A stretch of 64,000 nucleotides of DNA from contig CAJQUW010014747.1 in NCBI GenBank assembly GCA_907163375.1, positions 1-64,000 on the forward strand, written 5' to 3'. The stretch's first letter is position 1; each line of letters begins with the position of its first letter. Source of the stretch: Prostheceraeus crozeri (taxonomy: Eukaryota > Platyhelminthes > Polycladida > Euryleptidae). Of the stretch, positions 40,627 to 53,100 are shown in pieces. The notes below the pieces were generated by a model that searched no databases, was not told the DNA's origin, and saw only the letters and a program-made list of their open reading frames with translations. The translations under genes and the position numbers were made by a program.

Positions 40627-42201
40627 CAGGGTGTCCGTAAAGTCGCTTGACTTTTAAATTGAATATCTACATGAGTAAACAATAAACGTTTACTTCAGAA
40701 ACCCTGTTATATTACGCAACATGAAGGAGAATTTGCGAATCTAACAATAAGAAATGAATATTCGATTATTTAACTGCTTAAATTTTACAATCTGCATGCA
40801 GTCATTTTTGTAATGAATATTATATGTGCAGTTATAGTTCTTAAACTTTGGTGAATTCATTTCAGTTTCAGTAAATGTTAAAATCAATTAGCTGTGCTGT
40901 TAATTATGTCAATTAACCTTACCTAGGGCCATAGCTCAAAATTTTCCCTATTCAATTCTATGAAACTTTCATCACCAGCCATGACATGCTTAGTCATTGA
41001 TTGATTCATATCGTATCATCTTCAATTGAGAGCGTCAAATTAATCAGCTTTCATGGCATAGAATTGCCATATCCCATATCTATGACGTGATGTTTTCGCT
41101 AACCAATGACATAGTGTTTCCTCATGCTATGTTCGAAATCTCAATGTGAAGTGGTACGATCGCTGCCTATCTTATTAACAATGGATCTTCAGACTCGGAT
41201 AGAAATAGTTCAGTGCTTCTATGCATGCAATAGAAGTGCTACAGCTGTCCTTCGAATGTTTAAGACTCAAAGACGCATTCACAAAGATCCTCTTACAACA
41301 ACATCGATTGCAAATATCATCAAAAAGTTTGAAGAAACTGGCAGCGTTCATGATAAACCTCGCAGTGGCCGTCCTACAATGGATGACATGACGATTGCAA
41401 CTGTGAATCGCGTCGTCGAGGAGACTAGTTCAAAATCAAAGCTAGGAGTCACGTCAGTTCGCAAAGTGGCGGAAGAGGTTGGCATCATTTCAAAGACTAG
41501 TGTCCATAAAATCCTTCGGCATGAACTAAAACTTTACCCGTACAAATTACAAGTCGTGCAAGCACTTGAGCCGGCCGACAAGCCAAAGCCCTGTGAGTTA
41601 GCGAGTTGACTTCTCGACAATCAGAATGTAATCGATGACATTGTCTGGTCTGACGAGGCGTATTTTTCATTCGATGGGATCGTTAACACGCACAATTGCC
41701 GTATCTGGTCAGATGTTAAGCCATCAACATGCATCTCAAAATCCCTTCATTCACCTAAGTTATGTGTCTGGATGGGATTTTCTGCTAAGTTTGGACTACG
41801 ACCTTTTTTCTTCTCCAACACAGTGACAGCTGATTCCTATCTCCAGATTTTAAGGAGCACGTGCGTCCTCAACTTGCGCAAAAGCGCAAATTGTCCTCCT
41901 GTACAAGGTGTTTCAAAAGTAGGCTAACAGTAGAAATTGGCCTTGAAAAGCTATGTCTTAATGCTATAGATTAATAAGCTATGTCATAATAATCTTTTTC
42001 ACGATGCCACAGATAGCTAATATGCCTTGCATTCGTAAGGGGCAAAAATTCAATACTCTTTGACATCGCGTAAATCATATTAAAATATCTCATGATCTCC
42101 AGTGTTTTCATGCCTACATATTTCACTACAACCCAATTTGAATCTATACCGATCATGAGAAGTCGAATAACTATCCAACATCTATCAAAAAAAAATTATT
42201 A

Positions 42202-42494
42202 GGAAACCATGTAAACAAGATAGTAGTTGTTTCAGTGTTACTGCGGAGAAGGAAGAACAGCTGACATTCGAATGTCCTCCGCGCCCCTCAGCCTGGTGCA
42301 CGAAGACGCTGTCGTCAACACAAGACAGGGAGGCGAAGAAGGAAGAACAGCTGACATCCAAATGTCCTTCACCTTTGTTAATTCCAGCCTCCTCTTAGAC
42401 CATCGTCAGAAGCTTCTGACGATGGCCTAGAGGAGGCTGAAATTAATAAAGGTATTAACATTAAAACAACTACCATTTTGTTTGCTTGGTTTCC
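42202..42494. mobile_element. MITE nested in the inner mariner
   Basis: A 293-bp non-coding element with inverted ends (GGAAACCA near both ends, imperfect over about 35 bp) between TA dinucleotides. Inside are two direct copies of GAAGGAAGAACAGCTGACAT about 90 bp apart and a near-perfect 53-bp palindrome (42386-42438). Confidence 0.65.
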
Positions 42495-42571
42495 TAACAA
42501 AAAATGAACAAATGAATAACCAAGGCCTATTCAACATATCAAAAAATTAATCAACTTAAAGTTGCAAAAAT

Positions 42572-43636
42572 TCACGAACGCAAATGCTCAAAATGTCCAC
42601 CATGGACATCGGCACATTCTTGTAGTCTTTCGGCCACACTGTGGCACACAGTTCTGCATAAGTTCCTGTCATCACTGATCTCTTGACAGGCATCTGTGAT
42701 GTAGGAGCGGAGTTGAGAAAGTGTGTGAGGTTTTCGTCCGTACACTTTCTCCTTTACAACGCCCCAAAAGAAAAAGTCCATCGGAGTTAGATCGGGAGAG
42801 CGAGGAGGCCAAAGGATGCTACCACATCTCCCGATCCACTTTCCTGGAAAAGTGTCATTCAGATAGCTTCTGACACTCACTGCAAAATGCGCTGGTGCAC
42901 CATCCTGCTGAAAGTACAGCTCATTGAAGTTGTTCAATGACTGCATCTCAGGAATCGCAAAGGATTGGAGCATTTGAAGGTACACCTCAGCCGTCACAGT
43001 TCTTTCAAAAAATACTGGCCCAATCACACCGTTGCTTGACATACCGGCCCAGACGGTTAAGCCAGGCTGGTTCAGCTCATTTGTTGATACCATGTGCGGA
43101 TTTTCAGGGAACCAGTAGACACAGTTATGTCTATTTACGTGACCTGATAGTTTGAAACTGGCTTCGTCAGACCAAACTATCTTGTCAAGCAAATCTGGGT
43201 TCTCCCGAATTTCCGACAACATGAGCACAGCAAACTGCAAGCGTCGTTCAGCATCATCCGGTAGAAGGTGCTGCAACAGTCTGGGTCGGTATGGTTTCAA
43301 CTCAACTTTCCTCATCAGTCTCCAAGTAGAGCTTAGAGAAATGTCCAACTCCAATGAGGCTCTTCTTGTTGACTTCTTCGGACTTTGAACAAATGTTTGG
43401 GCCACTAGCTCCTCGTTTGATGTTATTGAAACTGATCGAGGGCGTCCTGACTTCGGTGCATTCTCTACCGAACCGGTCTTTTCAAATTTATCTCGAATGC
43501 GATAAATAGCAAATCTTGATGGAGGATTGCTGTGAAAGGCATCTCTCCATTCCATTCGCACCTTTTCAGCATTCTTGTTTTTCCAAAAGGATTTCAAAAT
43601 CCATTTTCTCTGATCATCTTTTAGATGACCTGACAT
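42572..43636 (-). CDS. Mariner-family transposase, intact, DD41D-type
   Basis: 354 residues, uninterrupted. An N-terminal helix-turn-helix pair (about 10-125) contains the KSGRPR linker. Catalytic residues: D in IVWSDEASFKLSG, D in YFQQDGAPAHF, and the last D in PPRSPDLTPMDFFFWG. I count 41 residues between the second and third Asp, which fits the DD41D branch of the IS630-Tc1-mariner superfamily. The gene cuts and pastes the element at TA sites. Complete TIRs and an open frame suggest it was recently active. Confidence 0.9.
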   Translation of the reverse strand: MSGHLKDDQRKWILKSFWKNKNAEKVRMEWRDAFHSNPPSRFAIYRIRDKFEKTGSVENAPKSGRPRSVSITSNEELVAQTFVQSPKKSTRRASLELDISLSSTWRLMRKVELKPYRPRLLQHLLPDDAERRLQFAVLMLSEIRENPDLLDKIVWSDEASFKLSGHVNRHNCVYWFPENPHMVSTNELNQPGLTVWAGMSSNGVIGPVFFERTVTAEVYLQMLQSFAIPEMQSLNNFNELYFQQDGAPAHFAVSVRSYLNDTFPGKWIGRCGSILWPPRSPDLTPMDFFFWGVVKEKVYGRKPHTLSQLRSYITDACQEISDDRNLCRTVCHSVAERLQECADVHGGHFEHLRS

Positions 43637-44466
43637 GACAGAAGCAGCAAATTCAAAAAAGCTTCAAGCTTGTTTAATTCACTTCAAGTCAAACTAACAG
43701 TGTTTGATTCAAATCAAATTAATTGAACATATCCATGTACGTAATGTCAGATTGGTGCTATATCTTGTCCATGATAGATTTCAAAATTCCTTTGCCAATG
43801 GAATGCTACTGCATAGACTTCTAAATGATAGTAGCAATTACTTCGAAGTCTATGGCTCATGTTGGACTGATCATGGATATCCATCGACTGATTCAGGTGT
43901 AAATCGCCAATAGAACGGTCAACATAGATTTCCTAGGGCAAAATCAACTGTTAGCCTACTTTTGAAACACCTTGTATATGTATAATAAATGGTGCCCCAC
44001 CCCACTTTGCAACAAAGGTACGAAACTTCCTCGTCCAGCCATTTGGTGATCGCGTGATAAGTCGAGGATGTGACCGAGAGTGGCCTCCACGTTCACCTGC
44101 TGATTTGAATCCTCTCGACTTTTGGTTCTGGGGATGGATGAAAGCGAAGATATACCATCATGGTAAGCCACAAAGCCTGGACCAGTTGAGTGAGAAGATC
44201 ACTGATATCTGCAATGAAGTCACACGCGAAGAACTTGCCGCTGGTGTTTTCGATATTATTCGGCGATTGACTGCAGTGATTGATTGCGATGGCAATCATT
44301 TCGAACACTTGATTTGAACATTTTAATCATCAAATATTGGCTTCTCACTGTTAGATTCGTAAATTCCCCTTTATGTTGTGCAATATGACATGGCTTGTGA
44401 TAAAAAAAGTTTATTGCTTTCTCATGTAGATATTCAATTTAAAAGTCAAGTGAATTTACGGACACC

Positions 44467-44469
<3 letters not shown>

Positions 44470-44553
<84 letters not shown>

Positions 44554-44554
44554 A
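44470..44554. repeat. (TA)n microsatellite
   Basis: Alternating TA immediately right of the outer mariner, followed by a TG-rich stretch to about 44600. Confidence 0.95.
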
Positions 44555-44599
44555 TATGTGAGTGCATGTGTGTGTGTGCATGTGTATGTGTATGTTTAG

Positions 44600-46157
44600 G
44601 ATACATTAGAGTAGCTTCCATAGTTGAGTGATGGTGATTCTGTGTCGATTGACAATCCGTAAAAAATGAGATCATCATATCGTGGACAACAGCCGTCATT
44701 TGACTGTGATGGTTGCATGCAAGGCATGGGGTGTCAACTGAAGATAGCGATAGATCAAACGCTATGCGGGTAGACCGATCGTTCGTTTCTGACTTGATTT
44801 TCGATCAATTTCAGAAAATTACGCAATTAAATTCGAAACATTGACTGGCAGGGTTAAGTATAACCATTCTCGTGAAATTTTGGAAGAAATCGAATAGTCC
44901 ACTAACTATGAGGAACTCAACTGTGTTTTCAGCAAAGCTCTAAACTAGATAGAAGAAACTGAAACCACTTTGCCAATTGTGATGGTCAAGCTCCTCCGGA
45001 TTCACAGGTTGGACTAATATTGTCTTACAAATTTGAGCGTGTCTGATTCCAGGTTGGGCAAAAACTTATATCGGGTATATCCAATACAAGTTTTGGTCCA
45101 AAACTTGGGTAAAAACCCAAAACACAATCCCAGGTTTCAATAAATGAGTAGAATCAAGTAAGCGAAGTGCATTCTTTGTATTTTGTGCTCACATAAAGAT
45201 TCTTTTATAGGACATAATTCCTATCGGTCCCATGAGAAGTGTGTTATTAGTGGGAAACGATTTTTTATTGCAATAGCTGTAATTAGTATCCTAAGTACAC
45301 GTATAACGTTATAAAGCTTTCCTTTAATTTAACCTACACTGACATACTGACCAATCAAAGATCTTTGATTTAATTATGATTGAGTTAAACATTGCTCATA
45401 AGCAATTGTGCATGAAGCAATAGTTTTCATCTTATCATTCAGAAATATATGCAGACTTAATGAATATTACAGCTGCGTAGTGAGTGCATGGTTAAACATA
45501 TTTAGAATACGAAATTAAAATAACTTCATTTTTGGATAACTGTCGGCTATCGCAGACAGTTTAGGGGTGCGAAGATAACTGCGAATATATAAAATATATG
45601 AAATGTATAAAAATTCAATGCGCACAAATGCAACATAATACATGTGCACGTAAGCTAGCAACAAATGCAATATGCACAAACTTTCAGTGCGCGGTTACTG
45701 TCAAGCCCCAAATGAAATAGCTAATAACCACAAATATTTCTTATTTGAAATGTTCTGTGAATTGAGTGGAATTTTGATAAAAAAATCATAACTCTATACT
45801 CTTATCATGTAGTTCTCATAAGATTCAAATCAAAATAGTAATTTTTATAACTTGATTTGTATACATGCAGCATTAATATAAGACGCAAGTTTTGTATCAC
45901 TTACCCAAGGCCCAAACAACTTGTCTGATTTGACAATGGCAACTTCCTAATAGTCGACTACTGCGCATCTTCATCCTGCAAGGATATCTTGTCAGCTTAA
46001 AGACGAAGTCTCACTGAAACTAACTTGAAAAAGTTTCTGTTTTCCCAAGGCAATAAGAGAGTTACATGCAAGTACTTTAACTGACTCTTCTTCACCATAC
46101 AAATAATGAATTTATCACTCATGCACAAGCTATGTACATTTAATTGCAACGATTCCT
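44600..46157. other. Non-coding, intron-like DNA
   Basis: AT-rich, no frame, repeat or RNA gene recognised. Confidence 0.5.
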
Positions 46158-46388
46158 TCAGCATTTTTTATACCATTCATTACACATAATTCGGTGGTTG
46201 TAACCACATATCTTTCCTGGCTCCACGTAGTGTTGCATTACAATTGTGTGCGCATTATTTTGTTCGTCGGCGTCGACAACGGTGAGTGAAATGAAGATCA
46301 ACAAGAAGGAGACGAAGAAAAAAGAAAAAATGACTTGTAAATTTTCAAATTTGGATTTTGGACCCATCTTTAATTTCCATGCTTTCAT
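46158..46388 (-). CDS. Possible small secreted peptide, unrecognised
   Basis: A minus-strand frame ends at 46158. From the ATG at 46388 (or 46367) it codes 76 (69) residues: a strong hydrophobic signal-like segment (IFSFFFVSFLLIFISLTVV) with an Ala-Asp cleavage-like site, then a short tail with three cysteines (GKICGYNHRIMC...KKC). The frame is open further upstream without obvious signal. It could be a small secreted peptide or a chance frame. No family recognised. Confidence 0.3.
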   Translation of the reverse strand: MKAWKLKMGPKSKFENLQVIFSFFFVSFLLIFISLTVVDADEQNNAHTIVMQHYVEPGKICGYNHRIMCNEWYKKC

Positions 46389-46977
46389 GGAAATATCGAT
46401 CCAATTAACCTCCTCTATCCGTGACTTTCTATCATATAATGAATCTCGGCTGCTGCTTATCAGGCGTAGATCAGCCGAAGGATAACGCAAAATAATAATC
46501 TTCAGAAGAGGATCTTTATTGAAATTTGACAGTTGAGCCTCTTTAGAAAATCTTCTGATATACTTGATGTCTTCATCAAATATTCCAATATAGATGGGTA
46601 CTGACAAAGAAGATATCGAAGGGTCATTCTTACCTTTTTTCAACGTGCAGAATATCAACGCATTTATCAATGATGCGAGTCATCTATTATTTCATTCATA
46701 GGATGATTCCAGTAAATGCGCAGCAGAAACTGTGATGCATTACAATTCGAAATGTGTAACTTTATGCCAAGAAAATTACCATGCTATAATTTGTTAGAAG
46801 CAGAACATGTAATCCTGCAATCATAAACTAATTTTTCAACTTATGGTTCACATCCTTCAAAGACATGACATTTTATAGAAAGAAGTACACGGACTTGAAC
46901 AAAGAAAGCACTAAATTCCTTGACAGCTGTAAAAACAGTTTTTATGACAGCTAACGAATTTCTAGTTTAACAGTTCA

Positions 46978-47056
46978 AGTCAGAGTGGCCTAGTAAAGAA
47001 GGTGCGAGCTCGTCTCCACCGCGCACTTCAGTTCGAGTCCCAGGTCGGGCGAGTAC
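46978..47056 (+). repeat. tRNA-derived SINE-like head or decayed tRNA
   Basis: An A-box-like TGGCCTAGTAAAGAAGG (46986) and a B-box-like AGTTCGAGTCC (47030) have tRNA-like spacing, but the T-stem and acceptor stem do not pair, so it is not a working tRNA gene. A non-tRNA body of uncertain length follows. Confidence 0.4.
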
Positions 47057-47929
47057 GGTCGGGGAATCAAGGGTGTTGGTGTCTTGTATTAACTTAATAG
47101 TTGTCATTCTCTTTAGATTTTCATTTCAAGTCAGTGTACTTTTCTTTATGTTCCATGCCCAGGAGAACTGACACTCTGTAATGGTTTATGACGCAGGCCA
47201 TTTTAATGATCAAACGTAGCCCATCCGTGGAACAACTGCTATATGAATGCCAACTAGTTGGTGGTATTAATATGGAAATCTACCGTATTATCAAGATAAG
47301 GGGTCGCTAAAGAATTGCGAATCTCTTTTTCTAGACTTTGAACTCCCTCTATAGTTGGTCCCGTAATCGCCGTTCACCCCTAAGCGACAGTGATTACGTA
47401 ATCACCGGTCGAACCCACCTCCTCATTCTCTATAGAAGATCGAATTTTCTCACTATTTTATTGTAATCTCGAAGAGTGTACTTAGGCCTCTTATTCATTT
47501 GAAAGGTCGGTAGGTTTATGTATATAGTTGAGACTTGCGTGCCGCGTCTTTCTTTCTATCATTCTTTCAATTGTCTTACAGTCACCTTTCAGTTGTCTTA
47601 CAGTCGTCACGTGTTTTTGTAATCTTTACCGACGAATGGGAACTTTGCTACACACAGACAGATAAATTTGCATTCGTACGTATGCATGTATGCTAGGAGT
47701 TCGTGTAACAGCCATGAATTGGAAACCTTTGAAGATTTCACATTATTAAGAATAATTTTGGGGAGACAACAATTGGAACAACATCGAATAACATCACATT
47801 TGAAAACGCAATCTCAAACATCGAATACTAGCAATAAGAGATGATGTCACATCAAAAGAGTTCTAAAACAGTCTAAAAGAGTTTGATATTGGAATACCTA
47901 ACAAGGCACTAACGCAATAACTAAAGTGT

Positions 47930-49125
47930 TGTGTTGATAAGTCACAGTTCGCTTTTGTTCGTCCACCAGGCTCCGGTGCAACCTGTGCTCCGGTTTTTGT
48001 TCAAGATAAGATTTTGCGTTTTCTTGACAAGTCATCTGGTGCGGTGTGATTTTCTGAAAGATTTTGTTAAGTTGACACACCAAATAATTATTGATGCATG
48101 TATCAAGTTTCATTTAGGCAGTAATGCCATAATGTGAATTTGTGACTTTTTGCAACAAAGAACACAACGTGTCACAAACAACACATGTTTTTCGACCTGG
48201 CAGTATATTCCAAGTTGGGTGCCCCCAAGGCACTGTCCTCGGACCCTTGCTATTTGTGCCTGAAAATCGATCATTTGAATTCTATATGTAATAATAGTTC
48301 AATGATAAAATATGCTGATGACATAGTTATTCTTCATTTCATGAGGACACATTATGAAGATCACCTTCAATAAGAATAGGATCACTTAAAGTTTGATCGT
48401 CTGTGGTTGGTTTGCCAATCAATAGTTGAAATCATTTGTAAAGGACATCATTACAAAGTCCGATTTAATAACTTCAAATGTTTGTGGTCTGATTCCATGT
48501 TTTTGTCTAATGTTGAACATTTCAAATTTCTTGGTGTTATTCTTTCCGCCGACATGAAGTGGAATAAACATTTGAAATGATATGTGTATATTGTTACGAC
48601 GGCATCTCTCAGAATTTTCATTGTGCGCAATCTTCGACGCTGTGGTTGTTAAAAGGGTGCAATGATTCTTGCCTATACCGCATTTATCCGTATTGTATTG
48701 ACATGTATATTCCCGTGTTTTTGTAATGCAAATGATTACTTGCTGCATGATATTGTTCATATTGGAGGAAGAGTTTTAAGAATCTGCCAACAAAATTAAT
48801 CGAAATTGCTTCGTTCTATTAAAAAAACGAGATTCCCACCCACTAATGATTGTTCAATGTACGACCGATTCAAAGTATGTCAATTAGATTGGCTGGTACA
48901 CTTCAGCTACCTGTCACTAAAACGTTTCGATATAGCAATTCTTTTATAAAATTTTGTAAATAAATTAATTTGCCTCCTATGCTCGTACTTTCTATTTTGT
49001 GTCATGATCTGAATAACCATTGCACCACTTCATTTTGCTGTCATCGGATGTTTGATTTGTATGGTTCACAGAATTATTGTATTTGCATGCAGAAGTGAAA
49101 AAATAAAGTGATTATTATTAAAGCA
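47930..49125 (+). mobile_element. CR1-like LINE fragment, decayed
   Basis: Reverse-transcriptase pieces appear in shifting frames: a DFLKDFVKLTHQIIIDACIK segment (about 48040-48110), GCPQGTVLGPLLF-like (about 48215), IKYADDIVILH (about 48310; FADD-type active site) and HFKFLGVILSADMKWNKHL (about 48515). It has many stops and frameshifts. The 3' end has AATAAAGTGATTATTATTAAA, like the short-repeat tails of CR1-type elements. Confidence 0.7.
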
Positions 49126-49929
49126 CAGCACCTATGATATTGCTAAAGTGTTAAACGTATAATTTGTATAAAACAGTATTGACCTATAATAGACAATTTC
49201 AAACAGCTTCGCTCAACTGCTGTTAATAGAAAATAAATAGCGAACAAATAAATATTTTTTCTCCCAAAGATTGCGTAATCGCTGCTTCAACCCCCTATCC
49301 ACCTCGTAATCATCCGTGATCATTTTGATCATCTCCCAAGGCGGTTACGTAATTCTTGAACGACATCTATGACCTGAAAAGAGTCGTTAATATGCTGTTC
49401 AGTTATTTCATGTCTTCTCTGAGATAACAAGGATATCCAATCTCCATGGATTAGACATTGTGCAAGTTGCAGGTTCCACCACGAAACTACCGGCAATTGG
49501 TAAATATAAGGCAAAATGAAGACGTTTCTTAAGTTCCGAAAGTCAAGGATGGAAGCGATGACAATTCAATACAATGATGCTTTCTCGCGGGTTAAGATGC
49601 TACCACTTCTAGGAGTCAAAAGGTAGTCGAGGTACCAGTTTTCGTTATTACAGAAACCTAACAGACAATAGTCCTCATCGAAGTGTAGCATCAACAAAGT
49701 TTCAGCTAAGCATATCATAGACCCGTGCGAATTGTTCAAAGAAATCTTCGTCTATCTTTTGCCTCAAACCCTTGCCAAAAAGTAGAAAATGACCTGCTTT
49801 TCAACAGATCAGACTCAAAATACTTCAAATCACAGATAATTGATATTTACAATTGCTTATTCCAAGTGCGTGGGAAATTTTTACCAAGTCGCTTTGATCG
49901 CACATCATTTAATCCATATTTCTAATTTA

Positions 49930-50125
49930 GAAATTCCAAATGTTACGGAAATGTCTTGGTGGTCATTTTCTACGTTAAGTACTTAGGGATTTCACATAGA
50001 AAGATAACTTGGGATAAGTTTCTTGCCAGCTTCTGCAAATTGCCCACCCAACATAGCTAAGGTTACACGCAATTTAAAAATAAAATTTATTTAATTAGAC
50101 TATTGGAAGCAGCTTCGGAAAAATC
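49930..50125 (+). mobile_element. Short LINE reverse-transcriptase fragment
   Basis: A VKYLGISHRKITWDKF segment near 49975-50020 matches the YLG-x-x-x-W-x-x-H region after the LINE RT active site; more open but unrecognised sequence lies upstream from about 49680. Decayed and short. Confidence 0.4.
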
Positions 50126-50129
50126 TCTA

Positions 50130-53100
50130 TTCCGTATGGTCGAGCTTGTTTGTATTTGCAAAACAGCTATCATTGACTGCCGGACACTCATCTAGAACAC
50201 TTAATGTACTCGTGCAACTGATGGTGTAGTGTGTCTGAGTGAAGTAGTGCGTGTATTTTGAGAATAGCTCGACAATATCAGCAGTGTTGTAGGCAAAGTT
50301 ATGTTATAAAGTGTAAAAAGTTATAAAGTGTTAATTTTTATGACCATGTCTTGTTTATTTCACTGCCAGGGGTGAGTAAGCGGATTGAGTGTCCGGCGGA
50401 TTGAGTGATAATTGATGAGATGTGGTGGAATGATCGAAAATGTGCCATTCACAATTTTGAGAACACAGCATTTGAATTATTTACAACTTGTTTTATTATG
50501 ATTGTTAATTAGCTTAATGGTTGGATGCATGGTCTTCCATCAATATTTTCATTTAATCCAAAAACATAAAGGAGCGAAAATCTAACGAAAAGCCTTTTAT
50601 TCAAAGCTTCCAACATCCTATTTACCACTAAGTTATTTAATTAGCTCAATTTAATTATTTAGCCCATATAGCCTAGATCATCTAGGCTCATGCAAATAAA
50701 TCAAATTTTGTCATTTGGATTTCTTGAAAGGAGTTCGACATGCAGTCTAGTGATTTTCATAATTTATAGTGGAATCAGTTGAAATTTCAAAACATTATTT
50801 AGAGTTCACTAATTACACTTTGATCGAAATGGATAAAGACGCGCAATTTAAATCCACGTACTGCTCGATTGATGTTTCTCAATTTTGTGATTCCGTCCAG
50901 ACTAATTCGCCAGTTTAGAAAATCAATACTGCGTATGAAAGTCTGTTTTTGTGGTAAGAATTGTTGCCATTTCATCGCTTTCAAATCGCCGAAAAGGCCA
51001 ACGAATTATGCATAGTACTTTGCAGGTATTATGCAGGTGTGAATTATTGTGTTAAGTGGTAAGATTATGTATCAAACAGCAGATCAGGGTTTCCTAAACT
51101 TTTTGTAGAGGTCTGGATCAAAATTTTCATGAACATTAAGGTCCGTCTAATTTCACTTCTAATAAACAAGTAAATTGCCAGAAACAATGTCAAAAGGAAC
51201 TTAATTAAGATATTAATAAATCGTGCAATTTACTCGTAATGATTTGAACCTCTCATTTTATTCAATCTCAAATCTTTTAGTTTCTATGTAAACTTTGCAT
51301 ACAAATATTAACTCATACTGTACGTTTGATTTCAAAATATTTAGTGATATACTTATCTTTTGTACTGATCTTTTCACCTACACTTCGTCCTGGTCTTTGA
51401 TTGCGATAATATTCAAAAAGTAATTTTTCATGAAGGCAACGCCATAGTCTAAAAAGGGAAGAAATTGCTTAACAACTTTATTGCTCCATCAGCCAAATTG
51501 AATTGCTTATTCCAATGTTTTGACTGTAGGAAAAAAACACTGAGATGATAGAAGTTATGAAATATTCGTATATATAAGATCACTAAGAAAGAATTGATGC
51601 GAGACAAGAAACTGATTGTGCTTCGCAGAAATAGAGCTGAAGTTTGACTCAAATATGGTCTGTGACTCACATTCTAAAGGAAACGTTGCGCCTGATGGAT
51701 AGCGAGATAAAATATAAGGAAACCATCACGAGATCATTGGGGTCCGTGAAAATGATGCCGCGGCAAGGATCCTGATCTCGTTCATGAGTTTGAGAACCCC
51801 TGCAGTAGATCCTATGACTTGCCTGTGCTCAATAAACGAAATAGAATGAAGACGAAGGCCATTTTTGATGCTACTTCTCAAGCAGAAGAGGGATGCGAAA
51901 TATTTAAGAGTTGTAATTGCAAGCGTACAGAATAGAATTTTACAAGTACTCTGCTAACGGGTCAATGCATTGAAAATGTATGCGGGTAGTGGGTCAGAAA
52001 TTGTTGCCTCGTTCCATCTCTACTGAAAAGAACTTACCCTATTTTAATGCTCATTATCAAATTGCTTTACAACATCGAACCTGTGAGGAGGCCTATTTGT
52101 ACTGAATGATCTAAACTGTCAGAATAGGGAAAAAGTCCGGACGATTTGTATTATTCTCAAAATATTTACAGCATTCTTTTTGCAAATGACTGAAGATTAA
52201 TGTTGGTACTATTAGCAAAGTGCCTCTTTGTAATCATGTTCTGCGAATGTGGCAAGCAGCATTTGTGCAATATGTACCGGTAATATGATCTATTCAACCA
52301 CATCATATCATATTGAGTAATGATTTAGCTTTCAAGAAAAAGAATTCTACCACATACTTAGATTACAGATTTCACTAATCAAACCCTGGCCCTATACTTG
52401 CATCTTTTAAAATAATTGGAGGTAAATTCACACAATATATTCCCATCTATTAATCTTTTAACAGACTGATCAGATTTTCTGAGCGAATTGATGTAGACAT
52501 TCTTAACAATAATTTATTTTGAATTCAAATGTGCACTTTGCATTTTGAACAGATTGCATTTTTGTACCAATTTAGATATAGTCTAACACTCAAAATGAGC
52601 GATAAATTATAATCAAATGGCGTCATTCACATATGTTGTGATGCATGCATGTATTTTGTGATTCGATCCGGTTGAAAACTCGAAAAAAAGGATGTCCGAT
52701 AAGAAATCCATGATTGTTGCTGTTACGCTTGCAATCGCTAGTCAACGTTAATCTCACTTAAACTGGGGCAGTGAATCAATATTTTTGTATGATTATTGAA
52801 ACGTAAGGCATATTTCGTCCTACAGTGATTTATCAAGTCGATGTCCATTAGTGATTTGATATGCGATTGTAATGCCTACCTGTGCGACGATTCACTCGCA
52901 GAAGATAATGCGTGATCATATGATCTGATAAGAATGAAGACTGTTTTGATAGAAATGAGGGAATTATAAATTTTTCTGACATTTCATTTTGCTCTGTCTT
53001 GTAGGGAGACGAAATGATCGAGGCGTGTGTCAATGAGCATAAATACCACATTCCGAAACTTTGAAATGCCATAATAGAAATCCTTTGCATAGTTGCCTTC

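Larger units (their letters stand above)
41904..43974 (-). mobile_element. Nested mariner-family transposon, complete
   Basis: Perfect 28-bp inverted repeats start CAAGGTGTTTCAAAAGTAGG, flanked by TA duplications at 41902-41903 and 43975-43976. 2071 bp, with an open transposase gene. It lies inside the outer mariner transposase and itself holds a MITE. Confidence 0.93.
41181..44317 (+). pseudogene. Outer mariner transposase, broken and split by a nested transposon
   Basis: An N-terminal helix-turn-helix part (41181-41609) has RIEIVQCFYACNRSATAVLR and KPRSGRPT. It stops at 41607, and the homology then continues in another frame as DDIVWSDEAYFSFDG (first catalytic Asp) up to the nested insertion at 41904. 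The C-terminal part resumes at 43979 with REWPPRSPADLNPLDFWFWG (third Asp) and ends at 44317. So at least one frameshift and one insertion break it. Confidence 0.85.
40627..44469 (+). mobile_element. Outer mariner-family transposon (DD41D-like), interrupted
   Basis: Terminal inverted repeats of about 49 bp start CAGGGTGTCCGTAAA at both ends, with two mismatches, flanked by TA. Without the nested element it is about 1.77 kb. It inserted at a TA at the end of Penelope-like element 3, next to a TA microsatellite. Confidence 0.9.

Noticed and set aside
46978-47056. A functional tRNA gene
   Set aside because: A- and B-box words are present, but T-stem and acceptor stem do not pair; kept only as a SINE-like head.
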